A program made the translations under genes and the position numbers. The notes below the pieces were generated by a model. It made no database searches, had not been told where the DNA came from, and was given only the letters and a program-made list of their open reading frames with translations. A stretch of DNA of 64,000 bases from assembly GCA_935421135.1 (NCBI GenBank), contig OW285188.1, positions 8,412,733 through 8,476,732 on the forward strand. The letters run 5' to 3'. Source of the DNA: Bugulina stolonifera (lineage: Eukaryota > Bryozoa > Gymnolaemata > Cheilostomatida > Bugulidae). The first letter of the stretch is position 1, and every line of letters begins with the position of its first letter. Shown piece after piece: positions 1-11,873 of the stretch.

Positions 1-3000
1 CCAACCACAACACAAAGTGTATAAGTATAGTCTTTGATGTGACTTGAACCAACTGAAAGTCTGGACAATTCATCCAGTATTATCAGTAGATGATACAGGA
101 TGAGTTGTTTGTAATAATCAGTGATTATGTATGCATCATAGAACTCTTTCTAGAGTTATCCCTTGGTCTATTGCTTTATAATAGCTGCTAAGATATGATT
201 TATAGTCTGTAGTATTCTAGTATTAATCACAACTGTTGTAGAAGCAGCCTGTACCCACCCAACCCCACCCCCTACCTATATAACAATTCTACATTGGCAG
301 AAGTAGTCCTGAACACAAAAGAAATAAAATGGGAGTTGTCTTCTGCTACTGCAATAAGTAATAACAATGTAAACTATGATAAGATAACTCTCAGTTTATA
401 ATAAGCAGAGGATAGCTTGCTCAAACAGTGTCGACTACATGACTGTTCAACTGTACAAATATGCAGTTCTACAACAGTATAACCTGAAGTAATACATTTG
501 TAAGTTCAATTCTTTTACATGTAATACTCTGCAATCAAGTATTGATAACTACATGTACATGTACATATTATGTTGATCCTTTTATAGGCTTATAGGCTTT
601 CGTAGGTTTAATCAAGTAGTATGCCTTATTTTATTGTTTTTGGTAACAGGCATCATAAATAATGTTGGAGTACTGTAATGTTTTGTGTGCGTGTGTGTGC
701 ATGTGACCTACAAGTGCCTGTGCACAAAGGGAAGCGCCTATTAGTGGTGCAAGACCTTCTGCATTACATGAAAGACCGACAGGTACTTGTAGTTATAATG
801 TTAACCAAGATGACCCATGTGGTCCCGAGTCAATGCTTGTATGCTATACTTGAGAAAGAGTATGTTCAGTCTTAGTAGGTTGTTCGGGCATCAAGGTTGT
901 GAGACCTTATCAGCTAAGACTAACCTTAGCTACGAGAGAATACTCTATATTAGTAATATAGAAGTGTCTTTATTGCGATCCAAGCATCAACTGAAACAAT
1001 AACAGTATAAACATTCGCTTTTTATAGTTTTAAACTTCCTGTAAAAGTTTCCGGTAAAAGGACGACGTAGCATCATCTGGAAATTGCACAAAAAGATGGA
1101 GGCCGGAAGGCCGAGGCCTAACATGGGTCGGCTCCAAATAAAATAAGCTTGACAACATGCAAAAAATGTGCAAAATTAATTGCATCAATTTCTGAAACGT
1201 CGGCCTCAGTTGCATGAGTATAAAAGGGGTATTTTCACTTAGTAATTTATCACATATACATATAGTTCAAGTAATGCATAACATAGAGATATATGAACAT
1301 GTGTAAGTATATGGATGAATATACGGTAAGTACACAAGTAATTGGACAAGTATGAGCTGAGCGACACAACTACAGGCACTTAATATCCATAAATGTCTAT
1401 CAAGCAGGCTGAGGCTAATAAATGTCTCTGGCCACTACAATACTACATCTCTTTGCAGGCTTAGGCAGATGTACAGAATGATGCAAGTCTATAAAAAGAC
1501 CGATGTGCAGTTATTAATTTACTTGTTTGCAGAGTATTAATAGTTGTATACTGTAAATAAAATGCACAGCTGTGTACATTTGCTTGCAGATATTCTTCAG
1601 GTTTTAATCTGGAATTAAAATATTATGAGCTAAGCGCTGGGATATTGTGCTTTAGTTTTGTTCTAACTTTCAAAATTTTACTATTCTTTCTAGTCACTTA
1701 GATTGTGCAAAACTTTCTGCCGCTCAGGGCAAAACAATAACGGAACAATAACTAAACATGTACATGTATGCATCATATTGTGAAAACGACAAAGCTAGGT
1801 GAAACACACAGAAATCTGTTTTGATGGTTTGATAGCTGCATGAAACAAACTTGCAATTCTGCATTGGCAAGTGAGCTTGCTCTCTAACTTTAGTAACTCT
1901 CTTACTGCTAGCTAGTTTACACCTTTCTTGTGTTTCTCTCAAGATCTGAGTCAGATAGGAGCAAATTACTGCGAGCCAAATGATAGGTCACATGATGTTT
2001 TCATTTTGAGATTTTGTATTTTTTGGTCATTCAAAATTTCCTATAATGTTATGGCAAACATTATTTTCTGCTGCACACCCTATCTCTTACACTATGCTCT
2101 ATGCTAGATATAGTGTGTGAGAAGTTTAGTGGAGCTCGTCGTCATAACTATGTCAAGTAAGGAACCTTCTCGACTTCTTTGCAAAAATAGCATTAGAGTA
2201 TGTGTATCCTATCTTAGTCCATTATTACGCATGTTATAATTCGGTTTGTGTAGAAATTAGCTAATAAATACATTGGCTGGATCCTTACAGCTTTCAGCAC
2301 ACTATACGCTATTCTGTGCACACGAAGATGTGACCCCTATAGGATGGTTAATTTTGAAAAGTGCTCCTTTGGCCAAAAAGTTTATGCACCCCTGCAGTGT
2401 ATACTTTACGTTAGAATTCATCTACAAAGACTGACACTTCAAATATTAATGTGTTCCCAAAAGCAGAATGAAGACATGTTATTGCTATATTCTCAACTAA
2501 GAATAGTTTTCTTGATTATTTATGATGAATTTCTGAATTTTCCCACCGCTACATTGGAGGGACTGCGGCCCTGCACTCCTCTTTTGTGGAAGAGGAATGC
2601 CTTCAAACTATGAGTAAAAGAACCTACTTATAAATTCTCTAGCAACACCCATGATTATTCTCATATTATATAATAATTAAATAAATTATTCAGAGTTGAC
2701 ACCATATTATCTGACACTAAATGGTTTATTCCTGTTCACGTTGAATTATCTCTGGACGACTATTTCTGCCTGACTTGCAAAAAACATTGCTACTTGGGGG
2801 AGTTCCAAGATTTCAATTTTTTTAGAAAGCAGTTGGGCAAGACCCACAGTCAATTGAGGCTATGCTGACTAACGTGTTGTTAATACCTATCCATGAGCTA
2901 CATCACGTATCAAATTGTTTTGATCAGATACCAAATGTGATGTAATAAAAGTTCTTGATGCATTGTTTCAGTTTCTATAAGTGTTCATTTTGTTAATTTG

Positions 3001-4139
3001 TTATTGATCTTATCAGAAGAAACTCCTATTGAATCAGTATCTTGTCAAATTCTAAGAAATTGTTTTTTAATAATTCAAGTCAATGTGGAAAAGGTGTTTT
3101 TGAACGCAGTAAATATTCCACATTTTTGACGGAGATGAGTGCATTCACCAGTCAGTCTTTGATTCTAATCTCTTTATAAACAGGTGAAAAGATGTTAGAT
3201 AAATAATCATCATCAGATGTGTGTTATGTAATCATGAGAGTCAAAAATTATGTCACGTTCATACAAGATAAAAAACTTCAGTATGGTAAACAAACTATTC
3301 AAAATATCAGGTGGAAACAGAATTGTTAGAAAACATAAACCTAGAAAGCCTGTTTGGAAATTAAACAGTTGAGATGTAGGAGGAGACAACTCTCATCTGT
3401 ATTATAATAAATGGATTGATATATCTAACTGACTGTTTCAAAAACTCACATTTTCTTGGGCTAAATAATTTTTACAATATTTAGGCTAATGTTTGTCACC
3501 ATAAAGGTTATAATAACTGCACTGTACTTTCACTTGAAGGGAAGCTACCCTAGGCTGAAGGTTCAGGAGGTTGGTTAGGCAAGTTATAGGCAGACTACCA
3601 TCACACACATCCCAAGAATGATTACACACAAAATTACAAAATATCAAAATGATAAGGTCTTTGTCGAGTAAACAGAAAATGGTTTTAAAGTTGACAATTG
3701 ACTGTTTATCGTTTGGGCAGTGACAATTTTTCCATTTAAGAAATTATAAGATTAATTGTAACTATTTAATACTGGTTATTGATAATAATATATATGTATG
3801 TATGTATCAGTACAAAGCACTGAGTAAAGCTGCAACAAATCATCACTAGATGGCAATGATGGTTGCAGCAAAGTGTGAATGGCAAGGATGACATTGAATT
3901 ATACAGATTGAAAGAGACACATTATGCATGTGAGTGCACTCGACCCCAGCCCTTACCTGAAATAGGCTGCTAAAAAGAGAGATGTGATTTGAATATAAAA
4001 ACTACATGCAAATCAAACCACACATTCGTTTTCGATTATCGTTTGAAAATTTCACATTTTTGTACCAAAGCAAAGAAAAACTAGTAACTGAATGATACTG
4101 AAACACTGTGCAGAACTACCAAGGAGGCTTCAGTACCCG

Positions 4140-4335
4140 TGTGCCTTCTATCCTGCACCCTGTACCTTGTGCTTAGCACTTTACACTTGTACCCTCTACC
4201 CTGTATGTTAAAACTACATATAGTGCATAATACCTTTTACCTAGCACACGACACCCTTCGGCCTGCACCGTCTATCATGCACCTCGCCCCTAAAACTTCA
4301 AACATTGCACGTGGCATTTGTACTTAGCACCTTGT
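4140..4335. repeat. Degenerate GCACCTT-type repeat, copy 1
   Basis: The region is rich in imperfect units of the kind gcaccttgtac / gcaccctgtacc, about 500 bp upstream of the D8C promoter. The matching block lies at 11148-11352 in copy 2. It looks like a decayed simple repeat, and the open frame through it is a by-product. Confidence 0.5.
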
Positions 4336-4819
4336 AGTGTACTTTCATTAATGTCACACATAATAATTTCTTTGAATTTTTGTACGCTGTAGTTCTGACT
4401 CGGCAGTCCCAAATTGCAGTTCTGTAGAAAGACTCACACGCTATACAGACTGTATTTTTGATGTATTTCATTTGGTGAGTCAGTCTCCTGCAATGAGACT
4501 GTAACTGTCATGGCCAGCTTACTATGACTATGTTACTTTCACCTTCACAACGACCGTCTCCTAGCCTTAAACAATCAGTTGGAAAACATGCAGTCAGGAT
4601 GATCAACGTCTGCAACACAGCTCTCCCCACCTGATGCAATTCAGCTGAAGATTTTGCACAGATTTTTCTAAGCTTCTTATTATCATAGTTTGCCCTTTGC
4701 TCATGTGCGTGATGTAGAACATCATCTGCACGTATTCATCAAAAGAAGAACTCGGGCGAAATAATTGGAAATTTGAAAAGGTGTTTGTTGTTTTGAGGAA
4801 GTACAGCGGCAGATTTTAG

Positions 4820-4827
4820 TATAAAAG
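4820..4827 (+). promoter_or_regulatory. TATA box of D8C gene copy 1
   Basis: TATAAAAG lies 95 bp upstream of the start codon. The same octamer sits at the equivalent place in copy 2. Transcription would be expected to start about 25-35 bp downstream, near 4850. The assignment rests on motif, position and conservation. Confidence 0.65.
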
Positions 4828-4921
4828 AGAGGCTTTACCTCCATCACAACAGACACAGCAGCACTTTGTGAGAATACATCAACCTTTACACATATACTAA
4901 GAAGTGAGAACAGCCTACAAA

Positions 4922-7080
4922 ATGCTAAAGTACTTTCTGGTAGCAAGCTTGGTGGCACTTGTTGTTGATGCTATCTCAAAGGAGGAGATGAGAGTATTAA
5001 AGAAGAGGAACGCGCTGGGAACATCCAATGAAGAGATGATAAACAGGGCTCTAGATGGTGTAGATGCGTACTGTGCCAAAAATCAGGATGAACAAGGTAG
5101 AGTACTACAGGCTACTATGTCTTATATTATTTACTAATTACCTGTGTACTGCAATAATTTGGTAAAGACTTTCTAACTATGGCGCAAACTCTGATTTTGA
5201 CAACAGCTAAACTTTCGACTTGATTATAGTATGATATAACGTGTTCCATCAATCTGCCCTATATGTACAGTGCATGTAGAACAGACAAAGGATTTATTTG
5301 CGTTTTATCACATAATTATTAGAATGTCCTGTTATCCTTATAACCTGCATCTACTTACTTGTTATTTTCTACCCGACAGACTATAGGAAGAAGAGGAGTT
5401 CTGCAGAGGAAATAAGGGAGATCCTCAGAGAGCTACTAGATGAGTGCAACGACGATGAAGAGCCCCGACCAACTCCACCGTCTATCGATGGTATGTCGAT
5501 GCACTATACAAATTACTAACACGCCTTATTCTTATTTATTCATTTATTATTCTACATAAACATAACCTACATGTACATGTATTTAGTCATGCTCATGCAG
5601 TCACTTTCATTTATTACCAGTTATATTACAAATTTTTTTTGCAGGTCCTTGCACATCTATAAACACTGTGAATCTAACTGGGTCATGGAGAAAGGATAAT
5701 GCTGGGTCAAATCTCAAACCGGCCAATAACTTCTATGCCTGTGATAGAGAACTCCAGAAAAATGTGATCTGGTTCAGGTAAATATGAACTATAGATTTAG
5801 AAATCAAATATTGTTTATTAAGAGTCGGTAAAAGTATACAGGGATAACCAGAGCATTGAAATAAAATGATAATTTAAAATAGTTCAAACTTCATACATTT
5901 TGCATGAAATCACAAGCCAAAAATTTTACAATTAAACCTCGTACTTTATATTGAATGTTATGAACGTATGAAATATCACAATAAAATACAAAACATGAAT
6001 CTCTCTAAATAATGCATTTGCCTTAGATGCCTTTACTGTCACCATATTAGTCATTTTATGTAATAGTGCTACAATATAAAAAATAATAGTTTGAAAATGC
6101 TGTATCTACATGTACATTGTATGACAAATTTTGGATTATTCTTGCACTTGCCATATATATTAATTGTTATTTTAGTTATTAATGCGACTGTCACAGTATA
6201 CATGTAAATTGTGCTAATAATAGTTCATGTGGTTGATGTTGCTTTCAGGTTCACTGGTGATGGTGGCAGACAGATGTCTAACAAATGTGCCCCTAGTTAC
6301 TCTTGTGGAGGTCATGGTGGATTCTGGACTGATGCAGCCATGCCTTCGCAAGTTGGCCAGATACTCCGTGTACCTATATATGGAAGCTGGAGTGGTGATT
6401 GCAAATGGTATGTAACCTACACACATGCTGTTTGCATTCAAATGTTATATTATTGATCATGTTTTGGAATCCCTGATATGTTCCGTGACTTCATAGATTT
6501 TACTTGAGTCGTAATCAATAGTGTCGTAGCAGTCAACCTCATTTGCCTAGATGTGCTGCAAAACATTAAGTTACCAGCTAGGCTACCAGTTACGAGCTAC
6601 CAGTTACCAATTATGAGTTACCAGTTATGAGTTACCAGTTACCAGTCATGGGTTACCACCTCCCAGTTACTAGTTATGAGTTACCAGTTACCAGTTACCA
6701 ACTGCTATTTGCAAATGACTCTTATCTTCTGCATCTTAATCATCTACCTAGGACTTGCTTCGTCATTTTATAAGAGTATTCAAATAGCCTTAGGTCTTTG
6801 TACATGACCGAGGCAATTAGGCTAGGCTGACAGGATAAATTTAAATAATAAAGAAGAAGGCTTCTCGATCTTGAATTGTAATAAGAATTCTTGACTATGA
6901 TGAAATCGTGTAAAATTGTACTTCTGGTCCCTAATCTGACATTCACTATACTCCAGGTACAGATGGCCAACCAGTCAAGCTCTGACTGTACAGAGATGCT
7001 CTAGCAGACCAGGAGACTTTGTCTACAGAGTCCACGGTACTGGCTCCTGTTACTGGACATTCTGTGGAATGGACCTCTAG
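4922..7080 (+). CDS. Secreted D8C-domain protein, copy 1 (uromodulin/OIT3-like domain)
   Basis: Five exons: 4922-5096, 5380-5490, 5645-5777, 6249-6407, 6957-7080; 702 nt, 233 residues, all introns GT-AG with consistent phase. Residues 1-17 form a signal peptide (MLKYFLVASLVALVVDA). A charged region follows, with a furin-like R61-K-K-R64 and two extra cysteines, C51 and C81. Residues 97-233 form a D8C domain with exactly eight cysteines: C98, C128, C153, C159, C191, C207, C224, C229. The diagnostic blocks are W110-R, YACD at 126-129, W138-F-R-F-T-G-D-G-G at 138-146, and W187...C191. In uromodulin, GP2 and OIT3 this domain precedes other modules such as ZP. Here it ends the protein, so this is a small secreted protein of unknown role. 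The ATG at 4922 is chosen because both copies have it and it begins the signal peptide. Confidence 0.93.
6570..6702. repeat. Intron 4 minisatellite, D8C copy 1
   Basis: Tandem variants of gttaccagttatgagttacc, about 133 bp. The equivalent array in copy 2 is about 287 bp, so the array changed length after the duplication. Confidence 0.85.
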
Positions 7081-7184
7081 GAGAATAGATCAGAACTACA
7101 CTCACCTGAACTGGACACAATGATGACCGCTACTGCGTAACGAGTAACCACACTGTCACAAAACTCTAACGTAATATAATAACA

Positions 7185-7317
7185 TTCTTCTTATTTCTTT
7201 ATGCTGATTGGAGTAAATTCTTATTTCTCTATGCTGATTGGAGCAAATTCTTATATCTTTATGCTGATTGGAGCAACTTTTTATTTCTTTACGCTGATTG
7301 AAGTAAATTTCTATAGA
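7185..7317. repeat. 3' UTR repeat, D8C copy 1
   Basis: About four tandem copies of a ~31-33 bp unit built on ttatttctttatgctgattg. Copy 2 has about three copies at 14313-14410. Confidence 0.8.
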
Positions 7318-7392
7318 GTGACAACTCTGTTATTGTAATGTACATGTATTTGCCATTTTTGAGAACAAGCTGCATGCACAATTTTTACACAT

Positions 7393-7398
7393 AATAAA
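7393..7398 (+). promoter_or_regulatory. Poly(A) signal candidate, D8C copy 1
   Basis: AATAAA lies about 310 bp after the stop codon, with a second overlapping AATAAA at 7401. The corresponding signal in copy 2 is displaced by insertions. Confidence 0.5.
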
Positions 7399-10300
7399 GA
7401 AATAAACTAAATAACATCCCGAAAATATGTTGTTGCTGATAGATATACAAGTGTATTTATCAAATACTTTATTGTGCAATCAGTAGAATCCAACCACGGC
7501 ACAAAGTGTATAAGTAAAGTCTTTGATGTGACTTGAATCAATTGAAAGGTTGGACAACTCATCCAGTATCATGAATAGATGATACAGGATGAATTATTTG
7601 TAATAATCAGTGTTTATGTATGCATTATAGAACTATTTCTAGAGCTATAAATTCCTTGGCCGATTGCCTATTCATTGGCAATAGCTGCAGTGTTTCATTA
7701 TCAATCACAACTATTGTAGAAGCAGCCTGTACCCTCCCACCCCCCCCCCCCCCCCTCCTCCATCTATACAACAATTCTACATTGGCAGAAGTAGTCCTGA
7801 ACACAAAAGAAATAAAATGGGAATTATCTTCTGCTACTACAATAAGTAATAGCAATTTATGGGAAGATAACTCTCAGTTTATAATAAGCAGAGGATAGCT
7901 TGCTCAAACAGTGTCTACTACATGACTGTTCAACTGTACAAAAATGCAGTTCTAGAACAGTATAACCTGAAGTAATAGGTTCATCTATTAATACTCTGCA
8001 ATCAAATATTGATAGCTACATGCACATATTATGTTGATCCTTTTATACGCTTTTGTAGGTTTAATCAAGTAGTATGCCTTTCTTAATTGTTTTTGGCATA
8101 ATGGAAAATGTTGGAATACTGTAATACTGTGCACAAAGGGAAGAGCCTATAAGTGGTGCAAGACCTTCTGCATTACATGAAAGATCAACAGGTACTTGTA
8201 GTTATAGTGTTAACCAAGATGACCCATGTGGTCCCGAGTCAATGCTTGAGATCCAAGCATCAACTGAGACAATAACAGTATAAAACATTCGCTTTATATA
8301 GTTTTAAACTTCCTATAAAAGTTTCCGGTAAAAAGATGACGTAGGATGATCTGGAAATTGCACAACAAGATGAAGGCCGGAAGGCCGAGGCCTAACATGG
8401 GTCGGCCCCAAACAAAATATGCTTAAAACATGCAAAAAATGTGCAAAATTAATTACATCAATTTTTGAGACGTCGGCGTCAGTTACATGAGTATGAAAGG
8501 GGTATTTTCACTTAGTAATTTATAACATATAGTTCAAGTAATGCATAACATAGAGATATATGAACATGTGTAAGTATATGCATGAATATACGGTAAGTAC
8601 ACAAGTAATTGGACGAGTATGAGCTGAGCGAGACAACTACAGGCACTTAGTGTGCATAAATGTCCATCAAGCAGGCTGAGGCTGTACTAATAAATGTTTC
8701 TGGCCACAATAACGAAACAATAACTAGACATGTACATGATTGTATGCATCATGTTGCAAAAACAGCAAAGCTAGGTGAAACACACAAAAATTGGTTTTGA
8801 TGGTTTGACAGCTGCATGAAACACACCTGTAATTCTGCATTGGCAAGCGAGCTTGCTCTCTAACTAACTCCCTTACTGCTAGCTAGTTTACACCTTTCTT
8901 GTGATGCTCTCTAGATCTGAGCCAGATGGGGATAAATAACTGCTAGAAAATTGATAGGCCACAAGTCATGATGTCTTCATGTTAAGATTTTGTATTAATT
9001 GGTCATCCAAAACTTCCTATAATTTCATGGCAACCATTATTTTCTGCTGCACACTCTTTCTCTTGCACTAAACACCCCACTGATCTATGCTAGATATAGT
9101 GTGTAAGAAGTTTAGTGGAGCTCATAGTCAGAACTATGTCAAGTAAGGAACCTTCTCAAATTTTTTTTGCAAAAATAGCATTGGAGTATGCATATCCTAT
9201 CTTGGTCCACTATTACGCATATTATAATTCGGTTTGTGTACAAATTAGCCAATAAATACATTAGCTGGATCCTTACAGCTTTCAGCACACTATGCTGTGC
9301 ACACGAATATGTGGTCCCCATATTATAGCTAATTTTGAAAGGTGGTCCTTTGGCTACAAAGTCTATGCACCCTTGCAGTGTATACATGTACATGTACTTT
9401 ACATGCAGTTAGAATTCATCTACAAAGACTGACACTTCAAATATTAATGTGTTCCCAAAAGCAGAATGAAGACATGCTATTGCTATATTCTCAACTAAGA
9501 ATAGTTTTCTTGATTATTTATGATGAATTTCTTAATGCTCCCACCGCTACATTGGAGGGACTGCGGCCCTGCACTCCATTTTTGTGGAAGAGGAATGCCT
9601 TCAAACTATGAGTAAAAGAACCTACTTATAAATTCTCTGGCAACATCCATAGTTATTCTCACATTATATAATAATTAAATAAATTATCCAGAGTTGACAC
9701 CATATTATCTGACACTAGATGGTTTATTCCTGTTCAAGTTAAATTATCTCTTGACGACAATTTCTGCCTGATTTGCAAAAAACATTGCTACTTGGGGGAA
9801 TTCCAAGATGTTGAAACTTTTAGAAAGCAGTTGGGCAACAGTCAATTGAGGCTATGCTGACTAACGTGTTGTTAATACCTATCCATGAGCTACATCACGT
9901 ATCAAATTGTTTTGATCAGATACCAAATGTGATGTAATAAAAGTTCTTGATGCATTGTTTTAATTTCTATAAGTGTTCATTTTGTTATTGATCTTATCAG
10001 AAGAAACTCCTATTAAACCAGTATCTTGTCAAATTCCAATAAATTATTTTTGAATAATTATATCCAATGTAAAAAAGGTGTTTTTGAACACAGTAAAAAT
10101 TCCACATTGTTGACAGAGATGAGTGCATTCACCAGTCAGTCTTTGATTTTAATCTCTTTATAAACAGGTATAAAGATGTTAGATTAAATCATCATCACAT
10201 GTTCGTTATGTACATGTACATGTATTTATGAGAGTCAAAAATTATGTCACGTTTATACAAAGTAAAAAACTTCAGTATGGTAAACAAACTATTCAAAATA

Positions 10301-11147
10301 TCAGGTGGAAACAGAGTTGTTAGAAAACATAAACCTAGAAAACCTGTTTGGAAATTACACAGTTGAGATGCAGGAGGAGACAACTCTCATCTGCATTATA
10401 ATAAATGGGTTGATACATCTAACTGACTGCTTCGAAAACTCACATTTTCTTGGGCTAAATAATTTTACAATATTTAGGCTAATGTTTGTTGCCATAAGGG
10501 TTATAATGACTACTTTCATTTGAGGGGATCGCTATCCTAGGCTGCAGGTTCAAGAGGTTGGTTAGGCAAGTTATAGGCAAAGTACCACCACACACATCCC
10601 AAGAATGATTGGACACAAAATTATACAAAATCAAAGCGATAAGGTCTTTGTCAAGTAAACAGAAAATGGTTTTAAGTTTTAAAGTTGGCAATTGACTGTT
10701 TGTCGTTTGGGCAGTGACAATTTTTCATTTAAGAGATTATAAAATGAATTGTAGCTATTTAATACTGGTTTTTGATAATAATATATATGTACATGTACAT
10801 TTATGTATGAGTACGAAACACTGAGTACAGCTGCGACAAGTCATCACTTATCTAGGTAACAATGATGGTTGCAGCCAAGTACGAATGGCGAGGATGACAC
10901 TGAATTATAAAGATTGAAAAAGATACAATATGCATGTGCGTGTACTCCACCCCAGCCATTACCTGAAATGGGCTGCTAAAAGAATAGATGTGATTTCAAT
11001 ATAAAAGCTTAATCGAACCACACTACTGCATTCGACTTTGGTTTCCATTTGCAAATTTCGCACTTTTGTACCAAAGCAAAGAAAAACTAGTAAATGAATG
11101 ATACCGAAACACCATGCAGCATTACCAGGAAGCTTCAGTACTCGTGC

Positions 11148-11352
11148 ACCTTCTATCCTGCACCCTGTACCTTGTGCTTAGCACTTTACACTTGCACCCT
11201 CTACCCTGTATGTTACAACTACATATAGTACATAATACCTTTTACCTAGCACACGACACCCTTCGGCCGGCACCTTCCACCATGCACCTTGCACCTCGCC
11301 CCTAACACTTTAAACATTGCACGTTGCATAATTGTACCTAGCACCTTGTAGT
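11148..11352. repeat. Degenerate GCACCTT-type repeat, copy 2
   Basis: Counterpart of 4140-4335, with more regular units such as gcaccttgcacctcgcccc. Non-coding. Confidence 0.5.
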
Positions 11353-11771
11353 GTACTTTCATTAATTTTTTACGCATAAAAATATTTTCCTTGAAGTTTT
11401 GTACCTTGTAGCTCTGACTCGGCAGTCCCAAATTGTAGTTCTGTAGAAAGACTGTAACTGTCATGGCCAGCTTACCATGACTATGCTACTTTCACCTTCA
11501 CAACGACTGTCTCATAGCCTCAAACAATCAGTTGGAAAACATCCAGTCAGGATGACCTACGTCTGCAGCACAGCTCTCCAAAGCTGAAGCAACTCAGCTG
11601 AAGATTTTGCACAGATTTTTCTAAGCTTCTTATCATCATAGTTTGCCCTTTGCTCATGTGCGTGATGTAGAACATCATCTGCACGTATTCATCAAAAGAA
11701 GAACTCGGGCGAAATAATTGGAAATTTGAAAAGGTGTTTGTTGTTTTGAGGAAGTACAGTGACAGATTTAG

Positions 11772-11779
11772 TATAAAAG
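11772..11779 (+). promoter_or_regulatory. TATA box of D8C gene copy 2
   Basis: TATAAAAG, 95 bp from the start codon to the last base of the box, as in copy 1. The conserved motif and spacing suggest that both copies keep a core promoter. Confidence 0.65.
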
Positions 11780-11873
11780 AGAGGCTTTACCTCCATCACA
11801 ACAGACACAGCAGCACTTTGTGAGAATACGTCAACCTTTACATATATACTAAGAAGTAAGAATAGCCTACAAA

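Larger units (their letters stand above)
1..7489 (+). repeat. Tandem duplication unit, copy 1
   Basis: This block aligns by eye along most of its length with 7490-15600. The window's first bases (ccaaccacaacacaaagtg) match position 7490, so the left edge may be cut by the window. The unit carries one D8C gene at its 3' end. Bases 1-4819, upstream of that gene, hold no reading frame I can support, only unit sequence shared with copy 2. Copy 1 has segments that copy 2 lacks near 840-960, 1437-1735 and 6709-6930. Confidence 0.9.

Noticed and set aside
2344..2613. A frame conserved with 9342-9611 in the second duplication unit
   Set aside because: The N-terminal parts differ and the DNA on both sides is equally conserved, so conservation reflects duplication rather than coding. 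No known family.
4904..5137. Longer start and read-through of D8C exon 1
   Set aside because: The upstream start is not ATG and the 3' part runs past a good donor at 5097; the second copy supports the ATG at 4922/11874 and splicing.
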